DNA from: Mixophyes australis
Taxonomy: Eukaryota > Chordata > Amphibia > Anura > Limnodynastidae
Assembly: GCA_036250195.1 (NCBI GenBank)
Contig: JAVHZZ010000009.1
Span: 40,081,824 to 40,145,823 of the forward strand
DNA: 64,000 nt
Direction: 5' to 3'
The notes beneath the pieces are model-generated. The model was given only the letters and a program-made list of their open reading frames with translations, was not told the DNA's origin and did no database searches. Positions within the stretch are counted from its first letter, which is position 1. The number at the start of each line of letters is the position of its first letter. Both the position numbers and the translations under genes were made by a program. This document shows, in pieces, positions 23,790 through 36,540 of this stretch.

Positions 23790-24766
23790 TTACTTCTTCC
23801 TCCATATGCAGATTCTGATCTGGGAATAGGATCTGTTCTAAAAAATATTCCCCTTTATTTTCCATATTGTGCGTTGGAGCCTGTATAAAGCTCAAATCTT
23901 TATTTTTCTTTTGATCAATATCTAGAATTAGTTTTCTCATTCTCTGTTGCTCCTCTTCTTTTGATCTCATAACACCTCTATTGAAAGCATTCTTGTGATT
24001 CTCTTTTCTATTTCTAAGCATATTTTTCTCTTTTGGACACACAAAATTCTTTTTATTGTAGGATTTATATTCTCTTTGTGCCCTATATGGAGTTTCTTTT
24101 ATAAGTGGAGCTTTTTGTTTTAACTTGGTTGCTCCTGATTCTACATAGCGAATTGACCCTTTTTTTCTGAGATGGATATCATTGTTGTTATTCTCAGTCA
24201 TAGAAGTCTAACTATCTTGCATCAATTTATGGTTTGTGTCTCTCTTCCAATTCCTGTAATCCAAACTATAATCGTTGACATCCCTATTGTACTTAGCTTT
24301 CTTTATTTTTACAATCTCCTCTTCTAATGTATCTAGTTTATGTTTGGTAATATGCTGCAGTTGCTCATATTCCTTCATGCGCTGAAGAGGTGTAAAATTA
24401 TCTTCCAATTGTTTGATCGAATTCCTTACAGCGTCTAAGGAATTCTCCCGATCTTTAATAATGAGTTTCATAAGATCCAAGGATGTTTTATCAAGAATCC
24501 TATGCCATTCCTTCATAAAGATTTTATTGTCCAAATTGAACGTAGGGTTCTTATACAACCTCAAACCTCTGGGGATTAGTTCAAATATTTCCTTAAGGTG
24601 GCCATTTCCAATACTGTTTAATCTCTATAATGAGTAATTTTTCTAATCTTAGAAATTGATCCTGAAAATTTTCTTCACATATTTCTATAGATTCTGAATT
24701 GTCAGGGAGTCTAAATAAATCCTCTAATTTGTGTTCTCTAATTTTGTGTTGAGTAAAGAAAGTCAT
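23746..24766 (-). pseudogene. N-terminal region of the Penelope-like ORF
   Basis: The likely start codon is at 24764-24766, shortly inside the right direct repeat, reading MTFFTQHKIREHKLEDLF. A frameshift or stop near 24590 leads into a 118-residue coiled-coil-like stretch (24564-24208, rich in Lys, Glu, Leu). A stop near 24203 is followed by another open stretch (24201-23746) with basic residues that overlaps the start of the RT part. No named domain was recognised. Confidence 0.65.
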
Positions 24767-24855
24767 TATGGAGAGCAGCCAATATATAGAGTGAAAACAA
24801 AATCATAAAAAGAAATATGACGCTTCTCCTTTAAGTGTCAACCTGCTACTAAAAT

Positions 24856-24989
24856 GTAAAACTCAGAGAACAAATTTTCTTATATTCAGCGCATAGTATA
24901 TTTGAATGTTAAAGTGTAAAGCATAAAGAAAGGATCTTGCACACACACAGATATCTAAAAAATCTTTGACAAATGTTTATAATCTTTTG
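24856..24989 (-). repeat. Penelope-like element terminal direct repeat, copy 2
   Basis: Partner of 20771-20904, 134 bp, same orientation. On the coding (minus) strand it lies upstream of the ORF, where the element promoter would be expected. Confidence 0.9.
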
Positions 24990-26094
24990 GGATGTTGTCG
25001 CACATATGGCTGAAAAGGAGATTTTATTTGCGTTTGGCCAGGGGTAGGTGTAAGTAGTGGATGATGATGATGATGAACACCCCAACTAGTGAACTGCCTA
25101 TAATCTGAGGTTTGCAAGTGATAGCTTACTGAGTCTTGAAGTAGCTCGGCCATAGATTATGATTTTCGAGCATGCTGTAGAAATAATAGGGGGGGTTCAT
25201 TTTGCATGTCGAGAAGTTGTTGCTGCTGTATTAGCTAATTTATTCAAGATTAAATTATGCTTCATAGCAATTGCATTTGTAACAAAAATATAAGGATTTT
25301 GTACATGTTTGCAAGTTGGATGTAAGTGTCTGAGGGGTGAGTCTGTTGTTAAGCAGACACATCTACTCATTCAGACCTGGACGCATCTTAAACTCTAAAT
25401 ACGGTGTACATACACATACACTTGGATTGGCAGGTTGAATAATATCTTTGGGACTATTGATTATATGAAGTCATATTTTTACGTTGGATCTATTATTATT
25501 ATTATTGGTCCCACATTGGGATCTCTGATTTATGTCGAGCAATATACTATTTCTCTATATTATATGATTATTCACTGGTTTGTTATTTACAGTTTTTGAT
25601 GTGCTTTTAGGTATTTGTGATGGAAAAAACTGTTTGCATTTTACCACTCTTTTGTCATAGAACTTTTCTGTCTCTTGCATCATCACAACTGAGTTTTTAT
25701 TTATTTATTGAACATATTATTTAACACATTATTGTCAGTGCTCTATTGCTATCAGTTATCCCTTGTTATTTGTTAAGGACTTGGCAAGGTCTTTTTAATA
25801 CAGTTGTGATTATTTGAGATATTATCTATTCTATATTCACTAGTACCCAGCTCCAGTTTCTCTATTCTTCCTTATACTTGCATGCAAATTGTTCATTCAC
25901 AAGCTACGTGTATGCTTGCATTCCACTCTGAATCAGGCCCAGTGTTCAACAGCTTAACTGTGATTGTTTTCCAACAGATCTTCAAAATAACCTTGTCCTT
26001 GGTGTGATAACAGTTCTCAGCACTGTTACATTTTTAACTGTTTTCTATTTGTGAGAACATTAATATGTGAGAGGTAGGGCACAAAGCTGATCTG

Positions 26095-26170
26095 ACTATC
26101 ATCCGCATTCCAAAATCTAACTGCCATCCGCATTCCAATATCTAACTGCCATCCGCATGCCAAAAATAAC
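26095..26170 (+). repeat. Short 27-bp tandem repeat, three copies
   Basis: Three copies of a unit with CCGCATTCCAAAATCTAACTG or a close variant, spaced about 27 bp. Confidence 0.75.
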
Positions 26171-26984
26171 TGTGATTTTAAATAACTGTGCATATATGAT
26201 GCTGATTATTGGGGTGTTTGCAATATCTTTGACATAATTTGCTTTCAAATACCTGTGTTTATGTAATGATGTCCATGGGGATAATTGTAATATTTAAAAA
26301 AAATAGGAAATTATTATAAGTAGACAGAAACAAACTCACAAATATATTGTGTGACTATACTACACTAGCTAACTGCTTCCATCAACAAAGTATGCAAAGT
26401 GAGGAAATTTGTTGGCATGAGCAGCAAATTCCTCAAATAACAGAACATTATCTATAAATACACTGTAATTTAGTATAAATTAAAACCAAATTCTAACAAA
26501 AACATGTTGATGGTTTTGAAGATAAAACCAAAAGCAAATCATGGGGTGACTCACTCATCTCTAATAGAGATAGTCTTGCATTAAGGGTTTTTACTTACAT
26601 TTCTTAAATGTGATAATCTGCACAAAATCCATAGCAGCTGGTTAGACATTAACTTTCAATAAAGCTCATTTATGAATGTGAAGACCTTCAGTGCAGATGC
26701 AGTTTTGTGATTTCATTTTAAACAGAATAAAAAGAAATGTGGTCACTCTCAATAAATAAATAAACAATACACATGTAAAAAAATAATGAACACAGCAGCT
26801 AATTAGTGGGAGTTTTGCCAACTCTCCTTAAAAATAATAAGCATGAAAGAGCAACAAAGAAAACAGCACTGGCCTTCAGGCCTGAGACAATCCTGAACTG
26901 GACAAGCTTCCTGAAAAGTCTGCCCAGTCTAAGGTTCCCGAGTAGTCCGTCCAATCTGAGATATCACAGATAACTAGTAGGTGC

Positions 26985-27165
26985 ACAGTGCCTGAGATGA
27001 CTGGCTACTGGACATTGTCTGACATGACTGTCCATGGTGTCTGAAATAATTGGCTGGTCCAAAGTGCCTGCGATGACTGGTCGGTCTAATGTGCCTGCGA
27101 TGACTGGTCAGTTTAATGTGCCTGAGATGACTGGCTGCTAAACATTGCCTGAAATGACTGCCTGA
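26985..27165 (+). repeat. About 31-bp minisatellite
   Basis: Five to six diverged units built on GTGCCTG(A/C)GATGACTGG(C/T) followed by (T/C)T(A/C)ATGTGCC-like sequence. Confidence 0.75.
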
Positions 27166-27580
27166 GACGATCCCAAACTGCCGGATGTTACTGCTTTTAA
27201 TACATCTCCTGATATTTGATTATGCATCTCCATCCAGATCTGACTCATTTGCATTTATGAGACGATGTCCTTACTGTACTAGGGCTATGCATGTATGCTC
27301 CTTTCCTCCCCCCTATTCCGCTTCTCTAAGCATAAAGGCAGAGGTGTAAACTGTGACCAAATCTGTATACTGACGTAAGCATTCATAACTTTTATGTTCA
27401 TTTATGGTAACAAAGTCCATATTTAATATATTAAAGGATAGGCATATGTCCAACTCTACATGGACCTCATAGTGACTGTGTTTGATGGTTCCAAAATAAA
27501 CGTATTAATTTTGTTATATTTTTATAATATATTTTTTAGAGTAAAAAGATCATTCTTACCACTTTCAAACTTGACTATTG

Positions 27581-27892
27581 GGGCCTGAGTCATTAAGGCA
27601 AAAAAAGGAGTAAATGTTCTCTGGGACAAACCATGTTACAATGCAAGGGGTGCAAATTAGTTTATTATTTTGCACATAAGTTAAATGCTGGTTGTTTTTT
27701 CATCTAGCACACAAATACTTAATAGCTTTATTGTTACACTGAAATATAAAGTTGATCTAGGACATGCCCTACCCCACCTATAAATCTGTCCCCACATTTT
27801 AAATTTTCTTCCCTCTCCAATGCAACATGGTTTTGCCCAGATGCAAATGTTACTTCTTTTTTATGCTTTGCTCTCCTTAATGACTCAGGCCC
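27581..27892. mobile_element. Harbinger-type MITE, copy 1
   Basis: 312 bp, with ends GGGCCTGAGTCATTAAGG and, inverted, GGGCCTGAGTCATTAAGG. It is flanked by the 3-bp duplication TTG on both sides. Its terminal wording matches the large nested element at 12066-18716 (GGGCCTGATTCATTA), so the two could have shared a transposase source. Two further copies lie at 42419 and 44326. Confidence 0.85.
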
Positions 27893-29835
27893 TTGGTGTT
27901 TGCTTCACCACATTATCTACTTGATCAATAAAACAAATTGTGAAATTGTATACCAATAGTTAAAATTTAAATACTCCAAACTGTAAAATATTGCAGGAAG
28001 GAACTGAATAATATAACAGTAAATGAAAAGTATACTAGTATTTATAAATAAGCACCCACTGTAGTTGTACCAGCTACAATCACACACGTTGTGCTCTACA
28101 TTGAAATAATTGACAATCACTCATTGCATAGATGGCAAACTACTCTTCCATCAGTCAACTCGGATCAATGGAATGGTTTGTTGTATCAGATCTCTAGAAA
28201 GTGATATAGAATCAACACTGCCCACAACAGGTTAAAATGTCATACAATATAGACCAATATTGGTCCAATAAATAAATAATTCATTTGTTCAAAAATAGAA
28301 CCCCAGTTCTAGCTACACTGTCCTGTTGGTTATGATGCAGAATCAAAGAAGAAGAATTGGCGATAGGTGAAACATCAAAAACACTGACAATAGATCACAT
28401 GCATTTTAGGTTTACTTAATCAGTTGATAAATGTATGCACTTCCAGTTGTGATAGTTCGTAGCAGATTTCAGGCCCTTAGACAGTCCCCTCACCTATATC
28501 CTGTCCTGGGTGTAAAACAGATGTACAAAAAAATCACCCAGCCAGTAATAGATCAATTAGGAATAGTTTATTTCTAAATTAAAATATATTTCTTGTGGAC
28601 ATACAATTTTTCGTAAAAGAGACAGATTATTGGGATTTAGGGTAGCCACAATCCAGCTAGCAGACACGTAACCTACAGTCATAAATCTATTGTACTTATC
28701 TATCCAACCTATAGAAAAGTATTTTAGCAACTTTTAGGAAGTCAGTGATCATCTCTAGGAAGAATTAGGTCCAAAGTACAAAGGAGGAGAAGATGCTAGG
28801 AAATTAGCATGAAGTTATACGAAAAGTTGTTTTTTTCAAGCTATCGACTTCTGTGAAAATCCGCTGAAAATGTAAAAATACCAACAGTGCAAGAAATATA
28901 ACGGGTACATTATATGTAGATGAGCTGGAGCACAGAATGAAAGACTGTGGTATTTTAAACAATAACTTGTTCCTGTGGTAGAACTGTATTCTTTACAGGA
29001 GGTGCAGCACACACGTCACCTGTGGTAGTTCTGCCATTAATTGCACGCATTGTCGTCTAGGAGCCTGTGCAGTGAAGCCAAAATGGAACATAGCTGCATG
29101 CCCCTGCATATGCTCAGAGGAGCAGACGGGGTGATGGGTGGACCGACAGCTTTGCCAGGCCCTCCTTTCAAACTTTGCTATAGGATGAACGTGCATTATT
29201 TATTTGTTTGAAGTTGGAAGGCTTTCATTTAAAACATGAGAATGTCTTGTGTCCTTTTTAAGAGCCCCTGAACTAGACCATATTCCCTACAATCACAGGC
29301 TTATAACAGGTCACCTTATATGTTAACAAGGTTGATAAAAGTCAGTCAAATTCAACTTTTACTAAAATCTAGATGTATTGAGCCAGAGAAAGGAAATTAA
29401 AACTAACTTGCATAGGTAAAGTGCATCACCATTTTAAACCATAGTAAATTAGTCAATAACGCAAAAGAAAACATTAATACATAATATCTGATATATTTAA
29501 TTTATTTATTGATAAATAAACATTTATTTTTTGTTAACATCAAAGTGTATGTACTCATCAAGGCAAAACAAACAATTAAACCAGGAAAAGACAATATTTT
29601 TTATAAAGCTGCTCATTGGTAGCTGTTAAAATATGCTGATGTTCAATTGGCTTATGTACTGTGTGTAATATAGTGCTTCTAGTTTAAAGGTCTACGTAAA
29701 CATCAAGCTGGCCATAACAGTACTGGGAAAAACTGTCTGATATCCCAAGTACATCAGTGGGTACTTTTAGTTTATAAAGTGTCTGGTAGCTGGTGTAACC
29801 CATAACCTACTGATTATAAATTTGTAAGCATGGCA
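27893..29835. other. Non-coding stretch
   Basis: AT-rich with no recognised gene. A GC-richer block at 28985-29180 has one open frame but no motif or splice signals. Confidence 0.4.
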
Positions 29836-29950
29836 CTCTTATCCCTGTGTTTGTTGATAGCCAGTCTTGTGTTATTATTGTGTTATTATTGTGTTTGTTT
29901 CCAATTGTAAAGTGCTGTGGATCTTGGCACTATATAAATAAATGTTAATA
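29836..29950 (+). mobile_element. 3' tail of an L2/CR1-like LINE
   Basis: The sequence AAAGTGCTGTGGATCTTGGC followed by ACTATATAAATAAATGTTAATA is the typical 3' end of L2/CR1-type LINEs. No coding sequence remains upstream. Confidence 0.5.
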
Positions 29951-31460
29951 GTTATATAAAGTAATTGATTCTAAAGTGATTCACTCTCAGTTGTACAGCT
30001 AAATATTTATGAATGACACATAACAGAGTTTGTGCTCTCCCAGTACAAAGTACACAAAGGTTGTATGAGTGCTTTATTGTTACTGTGCTGCTCAGCTCCA
30101 TACAATGGCTGCATATAAACCCCATTGAATATGCAGCTATTGATTGGGATTAATGATCTCAATGTTCCCCGTATGAAAATCCCAAGGTTTATTTTCAAAG
30201 ATGCTTGCAAGTTTAACAGAAATGCAGCATGTTGCAAGCATTACAGCTTTCTTACAAAGGCCGAATATATTTTCAATGTTGTGTCCATATGGTCACTGAC
30301 ATGTAGTAAAACACCATGTATCCGTGTGAACATATCCTAAATTCGAATTTGTGATGGATAGTCTTGAATTGTCTGACAGCGTGCATTCATTAACCCCCAC
30401 CCCCCAAAGAAAAACATCCCCCATACCAGTCAATGACTTTTATTAATAAATAAACAAATTGTCCAGTTAGCAGAAATATATGGTGCTCTAGTTGTTTTTA
30501 TAATTTCTTTTACCTGTTATCACGCTGTTTAAGAAATAGATAATAAGATGAAATATATTACATTATGGTACAATTCTCTATGCTCTTCGCACTCATAGTT
30601 TAGTGCTAGCACTTTGAAAAAAATAACCATGGCAAGGAAACATGCGATTGTACAGTACATCTGTTAAAAGATAGTTTAAAATAATAAGTTATCACTTTCA
30701 CATGTATGAAAAGAAGGCATTTAAATTTGTTTAAAAAAAAGTAGTTACATTTTTTCTATTTAATAATTGAGAGAAAGTTTTAATATATTTTCTATCTGTG
30801 ATTTTATGTCAGATACAAAACCTGCAGCAGCTCCAGTTGCAGCTTATTGTGGTGGATCCACCACTAGCATATGATAAGAGCCTCTTCACGTACATAGTTC
30901 ATTGAATTCTTGCCTCGTTAAAGTTGAGGCCTGCTCAGATTAGGAATTAGGCTTATTACACTCAGTGAAAAGGGCACTACAGGGTATTGGTACAAAACTG
31001 TTGCATGACTACTACATGGACAAAACTACTTAAGGTGAGAGGATATCTAACTGTAAGTAATCTATTAAAAGTTATTACAAACCATTTACCATAATATAAC
31101 ATTTATTTGTGTCTAATATACATGCAAGAATTTCTGACTTTCAGCTCTGTAGTTCCTGGCAACCAGATCATGTTCTCATTGCTGACACACTCTCCTCTTA
31201 GTTCTTGTGTTGAGAATGGTTCTTCTAGTTGTAGCAAGGGACATATGAGCCAGAGGTCTTAGCTTTCCATTGAGGTATAGGTATGAGCTTCAGAGCTGGC
31301 TCTCATGGACTATATTTATATTGTGTATATGTTTATGAACAAATTAGGTCCAGACCTTTGAATTGTCTAACGCTACAATTGGACACTGATTGGTTCTAGC
31401 AAGATTCACTTCAATGCTCCTTACCTATGGATGTTACTGAGAAAAAAAAAGCTACTGCAC
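29951..31460. other. Non-coding stretch
   Basis: No gene or element was recognised. Confidence 0.4.
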
Positions 31461-31640
31461 AGGCCCCAGTGGCAGACCTACTGCCATTGCAAGGGGGGCA
31501 GCAGCCAGGGCACCCGATGGTGAGTGGGGTCCTGTAGATTTCGGACGCTCTGCATTGGTGGTAGCTCCGACACTGCCTACACTGGTGGTAGGTCTGACGC
31601 TGCCTGCACCAACTATTATCTCAGAGCATGCTTCACTGTG
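31461..31640. mobile_element. Possible hAT fragment
   Basis: GC-rich island in AT-rich DNA, with AGGCCCCAGTGGCAGACCTA and AAGGGGGGCAGCAGCC wording like hAT-type MITEs in this window. A direct repeat of a TGGTGGTAG(C/G)TC(C/T)GAC-like unit lies at 31555-31605. The ends were not paired. Confidence 0.3.
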
Positions 31641-33141
31641 CAAGCTCAGAAGAGCACAGTGGGGTCAGCGGGATGAGGGATGGCATCATCAGCCCTCCAA
31701 AATAGTTTTAATATGGGGTCGGGCAATGTAGTATTCTGCCCACAATAGACTCTTATTTGCATGTGGCTACTGGCCACATGCAAATATACAGTGGTCGAAA
31801 TGGAAATTTAAAAGTGGCGGTATGGAAATTTAGAAGTTGTGGTTTTACAGTTTTACAATGAAGGCAGTAGGAGAACTGGCATTATGGAATACCACTATAT
31901 GCACCCCCACTATAACCGCTGCTCATATATGCATTTACCAAACAGGCCAAAGACAGCATTTTTCAATGCTGATAATAGCCTTACATTATACTTCATTTTT
32001 TGGTTTGTCTGTGCCTGCTAATATAGACAATCAATGTAGGATTAGTGTTGGACATCATACTGTAACCGTGCAAGTAGCAGTGTAATTAGTAATTATTAAT
32101 TTTTATTTTTAAGCCATCTTCCATTCAATATTTAAAAAAACAAAATGTTCTTTCAGGAGTAGTCTTTTGAGGTGCAAAATTCAGCATTGTTAATTCATTT
32201 GGAAAACAATATTCTTCTAAAGGTACCCAGGCACTTTATGTTCTTGTTTATGTTAAACCTAGGAATTCACCACATTCATAAAGTGCTGGGATTTGTGGAA
32301 AGACCACATAATGCAGGGTTGACACGGCCCACTATGCACATCATTGCTTTGATATATTTTTTTTTTTTAAATGTATATTTTTTAATTCAATATTGAAGAC
32401 ATTGGTGTTATTTATTTGTAATAAATGGGAAGCAAGTAGGGTTGCTACAGCAGTGGAGTACTAAATACATGGGAACTTATACAACAATTGATCTAAGGAG
32501 GCAACTAATTTAAATTCAGGCCAGAAACCCAAGTCTGAGTGTAACTTCAGACTCCCTAATACTATAACATTTATGTGAGCAAAACACTAATGTGGTACCT
32601 TAAGGAGCTGATCCCATGGTTAATAAAAACCTAGGATCAGTTTTTAATTTCCTTTCTTTAACTTTTCATGTAATATAGGAACTGAAATGTAATATATGAA
32701 TGAAACCATTATTATATGCCCAGCAGAGACTTTTTACAAATTGTATTGCCTGTACAACCTGATCTTGATTGTCTTTAAAAAAAATATATGTAGGTTTTGG
32801 TTTGGCATTAATTTAGATATTATGTCTTAGCATCATTCTATTTCACAGAATGGAGCATGCTCCATTTTTTATCTTTAGGGGCATCATTTTTTATAATTGA
32901 CTCTTCCAAGCACTGGATTGAATCAAGTGTGGGGCATCTTAAGCTGTGTAAAAAAATTACAGCAATTTCAGTGCATGTAAAAAAATATAAACCTTCCCTT
33001 AGATAATAATAGTCATCTATTCATAATTTGTTCTTAATTACTATTCCATTTACCATGTGAGTTGTTGATTTGATTGGAGACATTGCTTTGGATGGATAAA
33101 ACAATTATAAATTATAAATATAGTTTTTCTTTTGAGTCATC
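31641..33141 (-). other. Probable 3' UTR and downstream flank of the tnfsf8-like gene
   Basis: This follows the TGA stop of the terminal exon. On the minus strand a possible AATAAA poly(A) signal lies at 32411-32416, about 730 nt after the stop, but other AATAAA words occur and none can be chosen firmly. The sequence is AT-rich with several ATTTA-type words, common in cytokine 3' UTRs. No other gene was seen. Confidence 0.35.
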
Positions 33142-33530
33142 TCATAATTTGAAAGCTCCAAACACAATGTTGTCGGCCAATTGTTCCTCATTTAGCCAGT
33201 TAGCATGGTTTGTTTGGATGGACACATTGTCGGAAACATTAAGATCTATCTGAAGACTAAAATGTTGATCTCTGAAGATCTTGCAACTTGTGTTGCTTTT
33301 CCTTAACGTATGCAGCATTTCATGCACTGGTCTTCCATTCAAGATCAAGCTGGTCCGCAAGTCTTCGTCATTTATTAAACAATCTTTAATAACAAAGTGA
33401 AGGTGGCAATTGACGAAATATAGACCCTCAGTTAAAATAGTAAGATTTCCATCTTGGTATTTTATTCCATGTAAAAGGCTGTCATTTCTCCACAGAAGAG
33501 TGGTAGAAGAGTGTTTTTCCTCGCTGCACC
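33142..33530 (-). CDS. tnfsf8: TNFSF8 (CD30 ligand)-like, terminal coding exon
   Basis: This exon encodes most of a TNF-homology domain: 128 residues plus stop TGA at 33142-33144. The 3' splice site is clear (minus-strand pyrimidine tract TTTTCTTGTTCTCTAG, exon starting GGTGCAGC). The intron is phase 1, and with the exon at 41271-41324 it forms a TGG (Trp) codon. Near the start the protein reads LLHGIKYQDGNLTI and then GLYFVNCHLHF, very close to the B-strand region of mammalian CD30 ligand. It ends NIVFGAFKL, a normal TNF-family final strand. There are five N-glycosylation sequons (NDS, NLT, NTS and two NVS), three Cys after GLYFV, and no frame break. The product would be a type II membrane cytokine signalling to CD30 on lymphocytes; the membrane part lies on upstream exons. 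Residues before the splice site in the open frame are intronic. TNFSF15 is the closest alternative, but it fits less well. Confidence 0.85.
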
Positions 33531-33872
33531 CTAGAGAACAAGAAAATGTTGTTAAATAAAACATAAACAAGTAACAGACTTTAAATAAAATATACAACAC
33601 AATGGATCACATAGTTAATAAAACTTATTTTATGAAGTTTACCATATGCCAATCAAAATAGCACATGATTTGCTTCCATCTTAGTTCATTCCAGTTGAGT
33701 AAATGTCAGCACTTTTTCTGATATTAGAAATAAGCCTTTGAAACTTGTAATATAAGACAGATAATGTAAAAAAAAGTGTTCCCCTTTTCCTATATCTTAT
33801 TCTACATTTAATTATTATTACTCACAATGTGCTGGAAAACAGAAACAGGGTAAATAGAGAATGCGTCAACTG

Positions 33873-33911
<39 letters not shown>

Positions 33912-33955
33912 GTATAAACATATACAATCACATTCAAAAGGTAGTCACACACTAT
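33531..33955. other. Intron sequence with (TA)n
   Basis: Start of the last intron of the tnfsf8-like gene. It contains a (TA)n run at 33879-33909 and no other recognised feature. Confidence 0.6.
33879..33909. repeat. (TA)n microsatellite
   Basis: About 15 TA units, in the last intron. Confidence 0.95.
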
Positions 33956-35900
33956 TATCATCATCATCATAATTTATGTATATAGCGCCAGCAAATTCCG
34001 TAGTGCTTTACAATTGGGAACAAACATTAATAAAACAATACAGGGTAATACATACAGATGGTGAGGTAAGAGGGGACAGCTCACAAGCTTACAATCTATG
34101 GGACAATGGGAGTTTGAAACACAAGGGTATGTTCTACATCATATTGCCCATTGAACCAGCTAGAATGCAAAGGTAAAAAGTATTGCGTGGGCTGTGTGAT
34201 CAGTCACACAGCAATGTTGGTCAAAGGGTTGTTGTCTTGTGTTAGCTGTGCAGAAGGTGGTAATAGGGTAACCTAGTGAGATTAAATTGCTGGTTGAGGA
34301 AAATTATAAGATTGTCTGAAGAGGTGGGTTTTCAGAAAACGCTTGAAGGTTTGAAGACTAGAGGAAAGTCTTATTGTGCGAGGGAGGGAATTCCACAAAG
34401 TGGGTGCAGCCCAAAAAAAGTCCTGTAACCGGGAATGGGAGGATGTGATGAGAGTAGAAGAGAGACACATATCTTGTGCAGAACGGAGGTGTCGAGTTGG
34501 GAGATATTTTGAGACAAGTGAGGAGATGTATGTTGGTGCAATTTTGTTGACGGCCTTGTATGTTAGTAGAATAATTTTATGTTGGGTTTGTTGAAAAACA
34601 GACAACTAATGTAGAGACTGACAGAGTGGCTCAGCAGAGGAAGAACGATTTGCTAGGAAAATCAATCTAGCCGCTGCGTGCAAAATAGATTGTAGGGGTT
34701 GAAATGATGATTTTGGGAAGACCAGTAAAGAGGGAATTGCAATAGTCGATGCGGGAGATGATGAGTGGATGAATTAAGGTTTTTGCAGTGTTCTGTGTGA
34801 GATATATACATATTCTGGAAATGTTCTTTAGGTGTATGTAACATGATTTAGATATAAAGTTAATGTGGGGAATAAATGATAGTTGTGAGTCAAGGATTAC
34901 ACCTAGGCAACGAGCTTGCGGGGTGGGATTTATGGTCATGTTATCAACAGAAATAGAAATGTCAGGCAGAAAGCTTCTGTTTTTGGCTGGGAATATTATT
35001 AATTCGGTTTTTGAAAGATTGAGTTTGAGTTGGCGAGAAGACAATAAAGATGAAATGGCAGAAAAACAGTCAGTAATGCGAGACATCATCTGCATAGAGA
35101 TGATACTGAAATCCAAAGTAGCTTATTAGTTTTCCTAGAGAAGTGGTGTAGATAGAGAATAGCAGAGGACCTAGGACTGAGCCTTGTGGTACTCCAACTG
35201 ATAAAGGAAGTGGAGCGGAGGTGGATCCAGACAAATTAACACTGAAAGAGCGATTAGATAGGTATGATGAGAACCAGGATAGGACAGTGCCTTTAAGACC
35301 TAGGGATTGTAGCGTTTGTATGAGGAGAGAGTGGTCAACAGTGTCAAATGCAGCAGAGAGATCCAGGAGAATTAGAATAGAATAATGGCCTTTGGTATTT
35401 GCTGTGATCAAATCATTGAAAACCTTGGTCAGCACAGTCTCTGTGGAGTATTGAAAGCGAAAACCTGACTGAAGAGGATCCAGTAGGTTGTTTGCTGTAA
35501 GGAAGTGTGTAAGGCGAGGGGCATGGGAGCTGAGGGATGGGGCGGTAATATGAGAGAGAATTTGGGTCAGATTTTTGCTTTTCAAAATAGGAGTAAACAC
35601 TGCATGCTTGAATAGCGATGGGAAAATATCAGTAGAGAGCGAGAGAACACAGATATTAGTTAGAGGTGGAATGAGCACAGGAGACAGGGACCTACCAATT
35701 TGTGAGGGTATGGGATCAGGAGGACAGGATGTAGAGTAGGAAGATGAGAAGAGAGTAGAAAATTCCTCTTCATTTGTGGGATGAAATGAAGAGAAAGTGT
35801 CAGAGGTTGCTACAAAGGAATTGAGCTTATTGCTTGTCGAGGGAGATGATACCATGTCAAGTATTATTAATATTAGTGTCTTTTTATAGGCTACCACAAA
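33956..35900 (-). pseudogene. L2/CR1-like LINE, truncated and frameshifted
   Basis: Minus-strand reverse transcriptase of the same family as the LINE at 14560. It reads [19 protein letters not shown] upstream, [12 protein letters not shown] (motif A), [14 protein letters not shown] (motif B) and YHLYADD (motif C) in the frame ending at 35070. A frameshift at the YADD box moves into the next frame: LKLNLSKTELIIFP, CLGVILDSQLSF, ISRIDYCNSLFTGLP (35116-34667). Another shift leads to the C-terminal LWNSLP-containing end (34605-34282). The 3' tail reads GCACTACGGAATTTGCTGGC then a GCTATATA-ATGATGATG repeat near 33960. It lies in the last intron of the tnfsf8-like gene, in the gene's own orientation. 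At least two frameshifts: dead. Confidence 0.88.
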
Positions 35901-36540
35901 GTTTCACAGTGTTGTAAATGGCGGTAATACAAACAAGGTAGACATAAGCAAACAAAAGATCGTAAAAATATACATAGTGCAAGTAGAACTGAAAAGTGCA
36001 GATGACAAATACAAGCACTAATATAACAAAGGTAACATAAATCTAGTCATATTCAAAAGGGCAATTCCCAGGCAGTTACAAGTATGGCAAGAGTAGCTGA
36101 AGGTGACAAGAGAGGGGTAGAAAGAGAGTGGGGAAAGGAGGCTACAAGAGGAAGTAGGTCCCTGCTTATGAGAGGAGTTTACAATCTACAGGGGAGGGGT
36201 TGGAGTGGAATAACGAGAGGTGACAAGTAGAAAGGAAAAAGGAGGAAGAAAGTATTGAGAGGTTAGGTAGCGTTCTGGTAGGCTTTGGTGAACAGGTGAG
36301 TTTTGAGGCAATGTTTGAAGCTTTGGTTGAGACTGACAGAGCAAGGGAGTGTGTTCCAGAGATGTGGAGCAGAGCAGGAAAAGTCTTGGAGGTGGAAGTG
36401 GGAAGTGGTAATAGAAGGTGGAATAAAGGCGGCAATTATTGGCTAAGTGGAGGGGACAGGAGGGAGTGTGGAAGAAGATGAAGTTGGAAATGTAGGGGGG
36501 GACAGGAGTGAGCAAGAGTTTTGTAGTTGGATATCAATAC
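35901..36540 (-). mobile_element. Probable second LINE 3' fragment
   Basis: This abuts the 5' end of the previous LINE. The minus-strand open frame contains TFPALLHISGTHSLALSV, which resembles the extreme C-terminal part of L2/CR1 proteins in this window. The plus strand has TTTACAATCTACAGGGGAGG, a wording shared with other LINE 3' regions (compare 34090). It is badly decayed and its boundaries are approximate. Confidence 0.4.

Larger units (their letters stand above)
20771..24989 (-). mobile_element. Penelope-like retroelement (about 4.2 kb)
   Basis: A minus-strand reverse transcriptase and a GIY-YIG endonuclease are bounded by 134-bp direct repeats. On the minus strand the order is repeat, N-terminal region (start codon at 24766), RT with YIDDVFF, GIY-YIG, then about 660 bp of non-coding sequence with a minimal hammerhead-like motif, then repeat. 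This is the architecture of endonuclease-bearing (Neptune-like) Penelope elements. The coding region is broken in several places. Confidence 0.9.
24990..27580. other. Long non-coding stretch
   Basis: No gene or terminal-repeat element was recognised. It contains two small tandem arrays listed separately and AT-rich sequence otherwise. Confidence 0.4.
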
